Program-made: the position numbers and the translations under genes | Part shown: piece after piece, positions 1 through 9,219 of the stretch | Position numbering within the stretch: position 1 is the first letter of the stretch | Layout: each line of letters starts with the position of its first letter | Notes under the pieces: model-generated | What the model was told of the DNA's origin: nothing | The model's database searches: none | The model's input: only the letters and a program-made list of their open reading frames with translations | Assembly: GCA_003171065.1 (NCBI GenBank) | Contig: PMXQ01000047.1 | Location: forward strand, 3,587-63,514 | DNA length: 59,928 nt | Direction: 5' to 3' | Origin: Chloroflexota bacterium | GTDB taxonomy: Bacteria > Chloroflexota > Limnocylindria > Limnocylindrales > CSP1-4

Positions 1-1211
1 GGCGGCGCGGCATTCGGCGCGGCTGTAGCCGGAACAGGCAGAGCCGCGGCGGCGCCGGCTCGTGCGGCCAGCATCGCCCGTTCTCGGGCCACAGGCAGAA
101 CGGCAACGGCGATCGTCACAACGCCAAGCGCGCCCAGGCACGCGGAGACGAAGTACAGCCCGCGAATCGTCAGCAAGCCCGCCAGCTGACCCCCGACGCC
201 CGAGCCGAGGATCGCGGCCAGGCTGGCCGTCACCCCGCTCAGAAGTCCCTGGGCCGTGGCCGCGGTCCCTTTTGGCGCCTGGAGCGAGACGAATGTCACT
301 CCTCCAATCAGGATCAGGGCGTAGCCCGCGCCCTGGATCAGCGAGCAGGCAAGGAGCAGGGCCGGAGCCGTGAAGACCACATTGGCGACCTGGCGCAAGA
401 AGGTGATGGCGGCCCCGATGACGATCAAACGCTCGACCCCGACGCGTCTCGCCAGCCACGGGAAGAGGAACATCGTCGGGACCTCCAGTGTCGCGGCGAT
501 GGCCCATGTCCAGCCCACCACGCTGCCCGGCGCACCGAGGCTCCCGAGATAGATCGAGAAGAACGACGTCTGCGCGGAGATGGCCGTCCAGGCCACCAGC
601 GAGCCGACGAGGAAGAGGGCGATCGGACGATGGCGCAGGACGGTGCCGGGGGCTTTGCGGAGGCTGGACGGGCGCACGGAATCGTGGCGCGGAGGGAGCG
701 CGATTGCGGAGGCGCCGACCAGGGCCAGAGCCGGGACCATCACCCAGAACAGAGCGCCCATGCCGCCACGGTCGACCAGCAGACCGACGATCGGCGCGAA
801 GACGATGAAGCTGGCCGATCCGCACGCTCGAATCCAGCCATAGCGGGTCCGGTCCGCGCCGACCATCGACAGAACGCGGACGTCCATCATCGGGCCCATG
901 CCGGCCATTCCCACGGCCCACGTCCCCGCCGCGACGACGATCAGCGGGGTGGCTCCTGCCGTGGCCAGGCCCACGGCCCCAACCGTGGCGATCATGGCGG
1001 CGAAGGGGATCAGCAGCCGTGAGGCAGGAACATGGTCGTGGATCGCGCCCCAGATCGGTGCCGCGCCCACGACCACGGCCGAGGTGAAGGCCGCCAGCAG
1101 ACCAATGGCGGGCAGTGGGAGGCCGAGGCTCTGGTAGTACTGCTGGAGGAACGGCGAATACGCGCCGACGGCGGCGAACAGGATTACGTAGGCCGTCGCC
1201 GCGCGAAACAC
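1..1211 (-). CDS. MFS transporter (MFS_1-like), 3' end beyond window
   Basis: Manual reverse-strand translation from GTG at 1211: VFRAATAYVILFAAVGAYSPFLQQYYQSLGLPLPAIGLLAAFTSAVVVGAAPIWGAIHDHVP..., hydrophobic and typical of MFS_1-like N-terminus; runs off the left edge so absent from ORF track. Confidence 0.75.
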   Translation of the reverse strand, partial: MFRAATAYVILFAAVGAYSPFLQQYYQSLGLPLPAIGLLAAFTSAVVVGAAPIWGAIHDHVPASRLLIPFAAMIATVGAVGLATAGATPLIVVAAGTWAVGMAGMGPMMDVRVLSMVGADRTRYGWIRACGSASFIVFAPIVGLLVDRGGMGALFWVMVPALALVGASAIALPPRHDSVRPSSLRKAPGTVLRHRPIALFLVGSLVAWTAISAQTSFFSIYLGSLGAPGSVVGWTWAIAATLEVPTMFLFPWLARRVGVERLIVIGAAITFLRQVANVVFTAPALLLACSLIQGAGYALILIGGVTFVSLQAPKGTAATAQGLLSGVTASLAAILGSGVGGQLAGLLTIRGLYFVSACLGALGVVTIAVAVLPVARERAMLAARAGAAAALPVPATAAPNAAP

Positions 1212-1372
1212 CCGGTCAGGTCCTCCATACCGTCGATCGTGGCAGTCCCACTCCGGGCCAGTCTGCCACTCGCGGCCCGGCGGCGCAGATGGCCACACGG
1301 CCGGGGGCGGCCATTGGCGGCGCGGGACGCCGGCGAGCCTGTGGATATCCGGGCCGCGGACACCCGATCGGT

Positions 1373-2149
1373 CTAGCCCCAGGGCGCCTCGCCCGGGCAT
1401 CGGAGATGGCCGACGTCGTTGGCGAGGATCAGCTGAGCGCCGTCGGGCGGATCGCCCCGCTCGTAGCGCAAGACCGTGAGATTGACCCGATCTTGAAGGA
1501 AGCGGCGACGGTAGTCACGGACGGGGATGCCCAGCGCCACGCACAAGAGGATGCGGTCGAAGGTCCCGTGGGCGACTACGAGGGCGCGGCGCTCACCCTC
1601 AGCCTCGGCCTGGGCTTCGGACACGATCGCCCGCGAGCCGCCCGGATCGGGCGAATGCCGGCCGTCTCGTGTGCCGGGCGTGCCGGGCGTGGGCGTGTTG
1701 GCCGTGGGCGCGCCAGCCGTGCCGTTCGACGCCGACTCTTCGGCCTCGATCAGGTCCACCAGGAAGTTGAGCGCCCGGGCCGCCACGTCATCCCCCGATT
1801 CGCCGCCGGGGGAATGCGTAGCCGCCGGATCGTGCTCCCAGCGAGCCCTCAGCTCCGGGTCCTGGGCGTCGATCTCAGCGTAGGTCAGGCCCTCCCAGCG
1901 CCCGTAGTCGAGCTCGCGCAGCCGCTCGTCCACCTCGACCGGCCGTCCGGCGGCGATCGTCTGGGCCGTCTCGAGCGCCCGCAGCATGGGGCTCGAAACG
2001 ATACGGTCGATCCGAACGCCCGAGAGCCGGCGGGCCAGCGCCTCGGCCTCCTCGCGCCCGCGGGGGAGGAGTGGCACGTCGAGCTGCCCGCCGAGCATGA
2101 CGTCGCCCTCCGCAGCCTGGCCGTGACGGGTGAGAAGCAAAGTCAGCAT
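1373..2149 (-). CDS. Histidine phosphatase family protein (phosphoglycerate mutase-like)
   Basis: LLTRHGQ motif, RALETAQTIA, ELDYGRWEGLTYAEI, VVAHGTFDR. Confidence 0.85.
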   Translation of the reverse strand: MLTLLLTRHGQAAEGDVMLGGQLDVPLLPRGREEAEALARRLSGVRIDRIVSSPMLRALETAQTIAAGRPVEVDERLRELDYGRWEGLTYAEIDAQDPELRARWEHDPAATHSPGGESGDDVAARALNFLVDLIEAEESASNGTAGAPTANTPTPGTPGTRDGRHSPDPGGSRAIVSEAQAEAEGERRALVVAHGTFDRILLCVALGIPVRDYRRRFLQDRVNLTVLRYERGDPPDGAQLILANDVGHLRCPGEAPWG

Positions 2150-2501
2150 GGTGGAAGTCTACGGTGGAGCCGGCGGTGCGGTGTGCGCAGGATTCCCGCC
2201 CTATGAACGCTATGCAGAGCACGGCCGTCCGATCCCGGGTGGACTGGCCCGACGCGCCACACTCGCCAGCCCGGGAGGTACCTCCTGCGCTCCGAATCGC
2301 CACCTTTCGGCGGGCAGACTGGGCCCGACGCGCTGCCGCCGGCCGCTCCGGGCGGGTGGTCTCTGAACAACGCCCGTCATGTGAGAATCTTGCAGAAATG
2401 GGCCGCCCGCCGCAGCGCCCCGCGCCGCGCTCGCGCCGGCGCCCGACCGTCGCCGGCGCGCCTCTGGGCCCCCGCGCCGCTCGGCCCGCCCCGCGCCGCG
2501 C

Positions 2502-4226
2502 CTAAAACAGCCCGACGATGTTGCCTTCGGCGTCGATGTCGATCGATTCGCCGGCGGGGTGCGAGGGCAGCCCCGGCATCGTGCGCATCTCGCCCAGGAG
2601 CGGCGTGACGAAGCCCGCCCCGGCCGAGAGACGAACCTCGCGGATGGGGACGCGGAAGCCGGCCGGTCGACCCTTGAGCGAGGGGTCGTGGCTCAGCGAG
2701 AGGTGCGTCTTGGCCATGCAGACCGGCAGGTTGCCGAAGCCGAGGTCCTCGTACAGCTTCAGCGCCCTGGTGGCGGCCGGCAGCTCGTCGACGCCGCGTG
2801 CGCCGTAGATCCGGACCGCCACCGTCTCGATCTTCTCGCGCAGGGGGATGTCGTCCGGGTAGAGCAGCCGGAACTCCGGCGCTCCTTCTTCCGCCGCCGA
2901 CCAGACGGCCCGGGCCAGGTCCTCCGCCCCGGCCCCGCCCTCCTCGAAGTGACGGCTCACAACCACGTCGCGCGCGCCGGCGGCCATCGCCACTTCCCGG
3001 ATCGCGGCGACTTCCGCCTCCGTGTCGCCGGGGAAGTGGTTGATCGCCACGACCACCGGCACGTTGAACACGCGGACGTTCTCGATCTGGGCGGCCAGGT
3101 TGGCCGAGCCCTTGCGGACTGCCTCGACGTTCTCCCGCTCGAGGGCCGGGTCCAGCGGCCTGCCGGCCACGATCCGCCCGACGCCGCCGTGCATCTTGAG
3201 AGCGCGGACCGTGGCCACCATGACGGCAGCGTCGGGTCGCAGCCCGCTCTGGCGGCACTTGATGTCGAAGAACTTCTCGGCGCCCATGTCCGCCCCGAAG
3301 CCGGCCTCGGTGCAGGCAATCTCGCACGTCGCCAGCGCCAGGCGATCGGCCAGGACGCTGTTGTTGCCGTGGGCGATGTTGGCGAACGGGCCGCAATGGA
3401 CGAAGGCCGGACCGCCTTCGAGCGTCTGGAGCAGGTTCGGCTTGATCGCGTCGAGCAGGAGGACCGTCATCGAGCCGGCGCACTTGAGGTCTTCGGCGGT
3501 GATCCGTCGGCCGTCGAAGCTGGTCGCGACGACCATCCGCCCGAGCCGGCGGCGCAGGTCCTGCAGGTCCGATGCGAGCGCGAGGACCGCCATGACTTCG
3601 CTGGCGACGGTGATCTGCCATTCGGTCTCGCGCGGGTAGCCGTTCTCGCGGCCGCCCAGGCCGATGATCGCCTTTCGAACAGCGCGGTCGGAGATGTCGA
3701 CGACACGCGGCCAGAGCACGCCCAGCGGGTCGATGCCGAGCGGGTTGTTGTGCGTAAGCGAGTTGTCGACGAACGCGGCGAGCAGGTTGTGCGCCGCACC
3801 CACGGCGTGGTTGTCGCCGGTGAGGTGGAGGTTGAAGTCCTCCATCGGGATCACCTGGCTGTAACCGCCGCCGGCCGCGCCGCCCTTGATCCCGAAGACG
3901 GGCCCGAGTGAAGGCTGGCGGATGCAGACAGCCGCGCGACGGCCGATCCGGTTGAGCCCCTGTACCAGCCCGATGTTGGTGGTCGTCTTGCCCTCGCCGA
4001 GCGGCGTCGGTGTGATCGCCGTGACGACGACGTATTTGCCGTGCTTGCCCTTCGCTGCCGCCTCCGCTTCCAGGCGAGTGATGCCGGCCAGGCTGATCTT
4101 GGCCTTGTACGGCCCGTAGAGCTCGACCTCGTCGTCGTGGAGGCCCAGCTCGCGGGCGAGCTCCATGATCGGCCGCGGGGTCACCGACCGGGCGATCTCG
4201 AGGCTGTTGGGCATGGGGCCGCTCAT
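2502..4226 (-). CDS. fhs: Formate--tetrahydrofolate ligase
   Basis: TPTPLGEGKTTTNIGLVQGLNRIG, RQPSLGPVFGIKGGAAGGGYSQVIPMEDFNLHLTGD, typical FTHFS. Confidence 0.97.
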   Translation of the reverse strand: MSGPMPNSLEIARSVTPRPIMELARELGLHDDEVELYGPYKAKISLAGITRLEAEAAAKGKHGKYVVVTAITPTPLGEGKTTTNIGLVQGLNRIGRRAAVCIRQPSLGPVFGIKGGAAGGGYSQVIPMEDFNLHLTGDNHAVGAAHNLLAAFVDNSLTHNNPLGIDPLGVLWPRVVDISDRAVRKAIIGLGGRENGYPRETEWQITVASEVMAVLALASDLQDLRRRLGRMVVATSFDGRRITAEDLKCAGSMTVLLLDAIKPNLLQTLEGGPAFVHCGPFANIAHGNNSVLADRLALATCEIACTEAGFGADMGAEKFFDIKCRQSGLRPDAAVMVATVRALKMHGGVGRIVAGRPLDPALERENVEAVRKGSANLAAQIENVRVFNVPVVVAINHFPGDTEAEVAAIREVAMAAGARDVVVSRHFEEGGAGAEDLARAVWSAAEEGAPEFRLLYPDDIPLREKIETVAVRIYGARGVDELPAATRALKLYEDLGFGNLPVCMAKTHLSLSHDPSLKGRPAGFRVPIREVRLSAGAGFVTPLLGEMRTMPGLPSHPAGESIDIDAEGNIVGLF

Positions 4227-5221
4227 CGGGCTGCGTCTCCCGTCGTCGCAGCGCCCCGCTCCGCCTGATCCGTCGCCGCCCGCAAGAGATGCGTCAGGAG
4301 CAGCGCGTTGGTGAGCGGCCCAACGCCGCCGGGCACGGGCGTGATCGCCGAGACGACGCCCTGCGCGGATTCGAAGTCCACGTCGCCGACGAGGCGCTCC
4401 GCGCCGTGGCCGTCCGGCACGACGTTGATGCCCACGTCCACCACTACTACTCCCGGCGAGAGCATCTCGCCGGTGACCAGGCCCGGCTTGCCGGCCGCCA
4501 CGATCAGGATCTCCGCGTCGCGGGTGTAGTGGCCCAGGTCGCGCGTCTTCGAGTGGAGGATGCTGATCGTGCCGTGCTCGCGCAGAAGCAGCAGCGCCGC
4601 AGGCTTGCCGACGACGTTCGACCGCCCGACAACGACCACGCGCTTCCCGGCGATCTCGATGCCGGACCGCTTCAGGATCTCGACCGAGGCCTGGGCCGTT
4701 GCAGGCAGGAAGCCGTCGTAGCCGAGCGAGAGCAGGCCGGCGTTGCGGGGATGAATGCCGTCGATGTCCTTGGCCGGGTCGATCGAATCGATGACGGTCC
4801 GCAGCGGAACGTGGGCCGGGAGCGGCATCTGGACGATGATCCCGGCCACAGCCGGGTCGGCGTTCAGGCTCTCGATCTCGTTGCAGAGCGCATCGGCGGT
4901 CACGTCCGAGCCGATCTCCACCAGTCGTCCCTGGACGCCCACCTTTTCGCAGGTCCGAAGGATCTGCCCGAGGTACACGGCTGAAGGCGCGTCCGCGCCG
5001 ACGAGGACGATCGCGAGTGTGGGCACGTAGCCCCAGCGCTCCTTAAACGCGGCGAAGTCGGCGGTCAGGCCGGCGCGAATCTCAGCCGCGATGGGGCCGC
5101 CGGCCAGCAAGCGCGGGCCCGCCGTCGCGGCGGTCGCGGTCTCGGCCACAGGCGCAGGGGTGGTTGGCACCGTCGCGGCGAGTCCGGTCGTGACGATCGT
5201 CCCGTCGCGGCGGTCGCTCAC
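4223..5221 (-). CDS. folD: Bifunctional methylenetetrahydrofolate dehydrogenase / methenyltetrahydrofolate cyclohydrolase
   Basis: VGADAPSAVYLGQILRTCEKVG, IVQMPLPAHV, DIDGIHPRNAG, VVVVGRSNVVGKPAALLLL, TPVPGGVGPLT; 4-bp overlap with fhs. Confidence 0.96.
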   Translation of the reverse strand: MSDRRDGTIVTTGLAATVPTTPAPVAETATAATAGPRLLAGGPIAAEIRAGLTADFAAFKERWGYVPTLAIVLVGADAPSAVYLGQILRTCEKVGVQGRLVEIGSDVTADALCNEIESLNADPAVAGIIVQMPLPAHVPLRTVIDSIDPAKDIDGIHPRNAGLLSLGYDGFLPATAQASVEILKRSGIEIAGKRVVVVGRSNVVGKPAALLLLREHGTISILHSKTRDLGHYTRDAEILIVAAGKPGLVTGEMLSPGVVVVDVGINVVPDGHGAERLVGDVDFESAQGVVSAITPVPGGVGPLTNALLLTHLLRAATDQAERGAATTGDAAR

Positions 5222-5886
5222 TCGTCCTCCGGGTCCCTGGCCCCTTCGGACAGGACGATCTCGCGGATCCGCGACGCCAGCGCCGAAATGTCATGCAGCG
5301 TTTCGTCGAGCTGGCAGCTCATCATCTCGGAATACTCTTCATCGCCGGTCGAGGGCAGGTTGATGCGCACGTTCTCCGCTGCTCCCCTTGCGCCCGCTTC
5401 GGCGAGCAGCGCCGCCACCAGCACGTCGCTGGAGGCGTTGACGTTGCTCCGCCCGGCGAGCGCCTCGACGACCTCCGCCAGCCGCCGGCACGCGCGAACG
5501 CAATCCCACGGCGCGTCCGACGCCACCCGCGCCGCCGCACGAATTGTCGCTTGCCGCGCCTCGATCTGCTGATCCGTGTCCCGCGGCAGCTTGAGTGCCG
5601 CGGCATACACGGCGTACGCGTCCGCGTCTCGATCGGAGATTGCCAGCAACTCAGCCGCGAGTTCCTTGCCCGCGGCGTCGGCTCGAGCAAGCGTGGCCTC
5701 GTAGGCCGAGTACTTGGGCCGGCCGGCAGAGAGACCCGCAACCATCGATACAAGCGCCGCACCCAGCGCCGCCGCCAGGGCGGAAGCCGCTCCTCCTCCA
5801 GGAACGGGTTCGGCCGAGGAAAGGCTCTCTACGAACTGGCCGACGGTCAGATCTGCGAACGAGACGGACTTCCGCTTCTTCTCCAT
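5218..5886 (-). CDS. fchA: Cyclodeaminase/cyclohydrolase family protein (FchA-type)
   Basis: FVESLSSAEPVPGGGAASALAAALGAALVSMVAGLS..., FTCD-C/FchA family; overlaps folD start. Confidence 0.85.
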   Translation of the reverse strand: MEKKRKSVSFADLTVGQFVESLSSAEPVPGGGAASALAAALGAALVSMVAGLSAGRPKYSAYEATLARADAAGKELAAELLAISDRDADAYAVYAAALKLPRDTDQQIEARQATIRAAARVASDAPWDCVRACRRLAEVVEALAGRSNVNASSDVLVAALLAEAGARGAAENVRINLPSTGDEEYSEMMSCQLDETLHDISALASRIREIVLSEGARDPEDE

Positions 5887-5974
5887 ACCGCGATTGTAGG
5901 GAACAAACCACCATTCCCGTTAGTCGCTCGCAGATTCCGCCGGTGGGCGGCGGCAGATTCGGCCGGGCGAGCCC

Positions 5975-6244
5975 TCACGCCAGGCCCACCTCGTCGTCGA
6001 CCCCATTAACCGTCCAACGGTGCGACCGATGCGTGTAGCAGAGCGCCAGCTTGACTCCCGGCGTTTCGACCTCGAAGAACGTGCGGGGGCCGATGGCGGC
6101 TCGAAAGGCCGAAGTCTCACTGCGCACCGCAGTCAGGCGCGTCACCGGCAGGCGAACGTCGCCCCAGGTGATCTCGCGCGGGCTGCCATCCAGCCAGCCA
6201 GCTCGGACACGGACACTGACGGGTTCCATGCGGACGATGGCCAT
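5975..6244 (-). CDS. Small protein, DUF6504-like (tentative), predicted LexA regulon member
   Basis: 89 aa ORF with GGAG upstream of ATG; ends ...TFFEVETPGVKLALCYTHRSHRWTVNGVD; preceded by two LexA-box palindromes. DUF6504 assignment is by pattern resemblance only. Confidence 0.6.
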   Translation of the reverse strand: MAIVRMEPVSVRVRAGWLDGSPREITWGDVRLPVTRLTAVRSETSAFRAAIGPRTFFEVETPGVKLALCYTHRSHRWTVNGVDDEVGLA

Positions 6245-6300
6245 CGCGGACTCCTCTTCGCATTGGCGGGCCGTCGTTCGCTCGGGGGCACTTGAGCAGA

Positions 6301-6314
6301 AGAACGGACGTTCT
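6301..6314. promoter_or_regulatory. Second LexA-type box AGAACGGACGTTCT
   Basis: GAAC-N4-GTTC palindrome centred 33 bp from the first box, just downstream of the predicted -10. Confidence 0.65.
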
Positions 6315-6325
6315 ATTACACTGGC

Positions 6326-6354
6326 AGCCTAGTCGAACAGGCGTTCGATGTCAA
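6326..6354 (-). promoter_or_regulatory. SOS promoter: TTGACA-17 bp-TAGGCT with LexA box TCGAACAGGCGTTCGA (6333-6348) in the spacer
   Basis: Minus-strand TTGACA (6349-6354), 17-bp spacer that is mostly a CGAAC-N4-GTTCG palindrome, -10 TAGGCT (6326-6331). Confidence 0.8.
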
Positions 6355-6939
6355 GTCCGGGCGCTCAGCGCCTTCATTGACGCCGCAATCGTGCCGGTTG
6401 CGTGTGACAGCTACAGTGTCACTGGAAAGCGGACGCCCGTTCGATTACGGTCGCGGGCCTCGATCGAGCCCTGGATTCGCAGCCAGCGGCCGGACCGGCC
6501 TCGGTTCTTGCCGGCACACACCAGGGAGACATTCGGCAGTCTCGGCCCCGCCTTCGGCACCTGCCGCCCCCGGAAACAAGTCCCTGGAAGCGTCCCCAGA
6601 GCGTGGGCGGCCCCAGAAGGGCACTCGAGGGCGCGATCACCCTCCCAACCACCCCAGAGCGGGCCCTCCACCCACGGATCCCTTGCCCGATGTCGGTGTG
6701 GTGTGAAGTAGGAAGCTTCGGCGGCGAGCGACCGGCGCCGCCTGGCCTTGCTGACCACCCAACAGCCGACGAACCGACATGGCGGTCGCCTCCAGCTGGC
6801 CGGGTTCGACCGGCACGACGATGTCGAGCACCCAGCCACCGCTGGTCAGTGCACGGAGAGTGGCCGATCGCGCCCGAGGGCCGCTGAATCGGCCCCAGCC
6901 AGACCCGGTCGGATGATCGACCGGTTCAGGCCCTCGCAA

Positions 6940-7039
6940 CCCGCGGCCCACTCGATCCCGCGGCCCACTCGATCCCGCGGCCCACTCGATCCCGCGGCCT
7001 ATTCGATCCCGCGGCACACTCGCCCGCGGCCTATTCGAT
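6940..7039. repeat. 17-bp tandem repeat (about 6 copies of CCCGCGGCC[C/T]A[C/T]TCGAT)
   Basis: Units at 6940, 6957, 6974, 6991, 7008 (15 bp) and 7023; the last contains the dinB stop codon (7031-7033). Confidence 0.9.
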
Positions 7040-8278
7040 CTCGTCCTCGATCCTGGGGATGCCGACGCGGCCCTCGACGGCGGAGGCCGGATCGCGCTCG
7101 AAGGGAGAGGGCATCGGGCGATGGAGCAGGCTCGCGCGGGTGACGGCCCGGTCACCGAAGCGGCGGCGGACCGCATCCGTCGCGTCCACCACGCGCCGCT
7201 GCTTCTCGTCCACGATCTCGAACATGCTGGTCTGCTCGGGCTGGCCGAACCCGGTCGCGGCCACGCCGAGCAGCCGGATCTTCTTGCCTCGAACCTCCGG
7301 CCGGGTCAGCTCCAGCGCCGCCCGCCAGATCGTGTCCGTCAGATCGCTCGGCTCCGGCAGCGCTTTCTGCCGCGTGATCGTTCGGAACTGGGAGTCTCGA
7401 ATCTTCACCGCCACGGTGCCAGCGCGAATCCCCGCCGCCCGAAGTCGGGCCGACACGCCTTCGGTCAATGCCAGCAGCGTCCGTTCGATTTCGGCCGCAT
7501 CGGTCACGTCGACCGCGAACGTCGTCTCATGGCTGACCGACTTCGCCCCCTCGCCCCCGCCCACGACCGGGACCGGATCGATGCCGAGCGCCCGCTCATG
7601 AAGTGTGGCGCCGTGGTCGCCGAGGGCGCGCGCGAGCGTCTCAACCGGCAGCGAGGCCAGCTCGCCGATCGTTCGAATGCCCAGGCCGTGCAGTCGATCG
7701 GCCGTCTTGGGCCCGATTCCCCACAGCCTCCGGATCTCGAGCGGGGCCAGGAAGGCGGCCTCTTCGCCGGGTTGGACCACGACCAGCCCGTCGGGCTTGC
7801 GGAGGTCGCTCCCCACCTTGGCCACGAGTTTGGTCGTCGCCACGCCGACCGAAACGGTGAGGCCGGTGGCCACAACAACGTCCGCCTTGATGCGCCGGGC
7901 GATCTCCGGCGCGGGCCCGAAGAGCCCTTCCGAACCGGCGACGTCCAGGAAAGCCTCGTCGATCGAGACCTGTTCGACCACCGGCGTGAAGCGGCGCAGC
8001 ACCGTCATGACCTCACGGCTGACGCGCTGGTACTTGGCGCCATCGACCGGCAGGAAGATGCCGTCGGGGCAGAGCGAGAGCGCCGTCCGCAGCGGCATCG
8101 CCGAATGCACGCCGAACTTGCGCGCCTCGTAGCTGCAGGTGCTGACGACGCCTCGGGACCGCGGGTCTCCGCCCACGATGACGGGCTTGCCGCGCAGCTC
8201 CGGCCGGTCGCGCTGTTCCACCGCCGCGAAGAACGCGTCGAGGTCCACGTGGATGATGGTGAGGCGGCCGGCGGTCAT
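7031..8278 (-). CDS. dinB: DNA polymerase IV (Y-family)
   Basis: IIHVDLDAFFAAVEQRDRPELRGKPVIVGG, CSYEARKFGVHSAMPL, VEQVSIDEAFLDV, LWGIGPKTADRLHGLGI. Confidence 0.95.
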   Translation of the reverse strand: MTAGRLTIIHVDLDAFFAAVEQRDRPELRGKPVIVGGDPRSRGVVSTCSYEARKFGVHSAMPLRTALSLCPDGIFLPVDGAKYQRVSREVMTVLRRFTPVVEQVSIDEAFLDVAGSEGLFGPAPEIARRIKADVVVATGLTVSVGVATTKLVAKVGSDLRKPDGLVVVQPGEEAAFLAPLEIRRLWGIGPKTADRLHGLGIRTIGELASLPVETLARALGDHGATLHERALGIDPVPVVGGGEGAKSVSHETTFAVDVTDAAEIERTLLALTEGVSARLRAAGIRAGTVAVKIRDSQFRTITRQKALPEPSDLTDTIWRAALELTRPEVRGKKIRLLGVAATGFGQPEQTSMFEIVDEKQRRVVDATDAVRRRFGDRAVTRASLLHRPMPSPFERDPASAVEGRVGIPRIEDEIE

Positions 8279-8324
8279 AGCCAAATCATGGCGCGGGGCC
8301 ATTGCCGGCGCCTACCATTTCGAC

Positions 8325-9206
8325 ATGCGCTACGCCATCGACATTCCCAACTTCGGCGATTTCGCCGACCCACGACTGACTGCCGAGATCGCCCGCGACG
8401 CCGAGGCCGCGGGCTGGAATGCGGTGTGGGTCTGGGATCACGTTCAGCGAGACGCCGGCGTGCCGTATGCGGATCCATGGGTTCTGCTGACGGTCATCGC
8501 CCTGGCCACCGAGCGCGTCCGGCTGGGTCCCATGGTCACGCCGCTGCCGCGTCGCCGGCCGTGGCTGGTCGCGCGCGAGGCGGTCACGCTCGACGTCCTC
8601 TCCGGCGGGCGGTTCACGCTTGGGCTTGGAAACGGCAACCCCATCCGCGAGTTCACCGCCTTCGGCGAAGAGGCTGACCTGCGCATTCGAGCGGCCAAGC
8701 TCGACGAAGGGCTCGCGATCATCGAAGGGCTCTTCAGCGGCAAACCGTTCAGCTTCGCGGGCGAGCATTTCACGCTGGGCGATGTGGAGTTCCTGCCCAC
8801 GCCACTGCAGAAGCCGCGAATGCCGATCTGGCTGGCGACCACCTGGCCTATTCGCGCTCCGATTCGTCGAGCCGCACGCTTCGACGGCACGTGGCCGTTG
8901 CGTCGCGCCCCCGACGGCACGAGTCGGCCCATGTCCCCCGACGACGTTCGCGGCGTGTGCGAGATGATCGCCGAGGAACGCGCCGCGGCCGGCCTGCCAC
9001 CGGGCATCGGCGAAGGCCCGAACGCGCGCCTGTACGACGTTCTCGTGGCCGGCGTGACTCCCGCCGATGACCCGGCCCGGGCCGGGGAGATCGCCGCCGA
9101 GTTCGCCGCGGCCGGGGCCACCTGGTGGACGGAACGAATCAACTCATCACGCGGCTCGCTCGCGGAGATGCGGCGCCGCGTCGAAGCCGGACCGCCGAGG
9201 TTCTAG
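8325..9206 (+). CDS. LLM class flavin-dependent oxidoreductase
   Basis: Luciferase-like pattern: AEAAGWNAVWVWDHV, ALATERVRLGPMVTPLPRRRPWLVAREAVTLDVLSGGRFTLGLGNGNP. Confidence 0.9.
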   Translation: MRYAIDIPNFGDFADPRLTAEIARDAEAAGWNAVWVWDHVQRDAGVPYADPWVLLTVIALATERVRLGPMVTPLPRRRPWLVAREAVTLDVLSGGRFTLGLGNGNPIREFTAFGEEADLRIRAAKLDEGLAIIEGLFSGKPFSFAGEHFTLGDVEFLPTPLQKPRMPIWLATTWPIRAPIRRAARFDGTWPLRRAPDGTSRPMSPDDVRGVCEMIAEERAAAGLPPGIGEGPNARLYDVLVAGVTPADDPARAGEIAAEFAAAGATWWTERINSSRGSLAEMRRRVEAGPPRF

Positions 9207-9219
9207 CGCCGGGCCCGGG

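Noticed and set aside
6411-6500. tRNA-like TTCGATT motif near 6440
   Set aside because: T-stem does not pair and no cloverleaf can be formed; not a tRNA.
6940-7039. CRISPR-like repeat array
   Set aside because: Units are contiguous with no spacers; simple tandem repeat.
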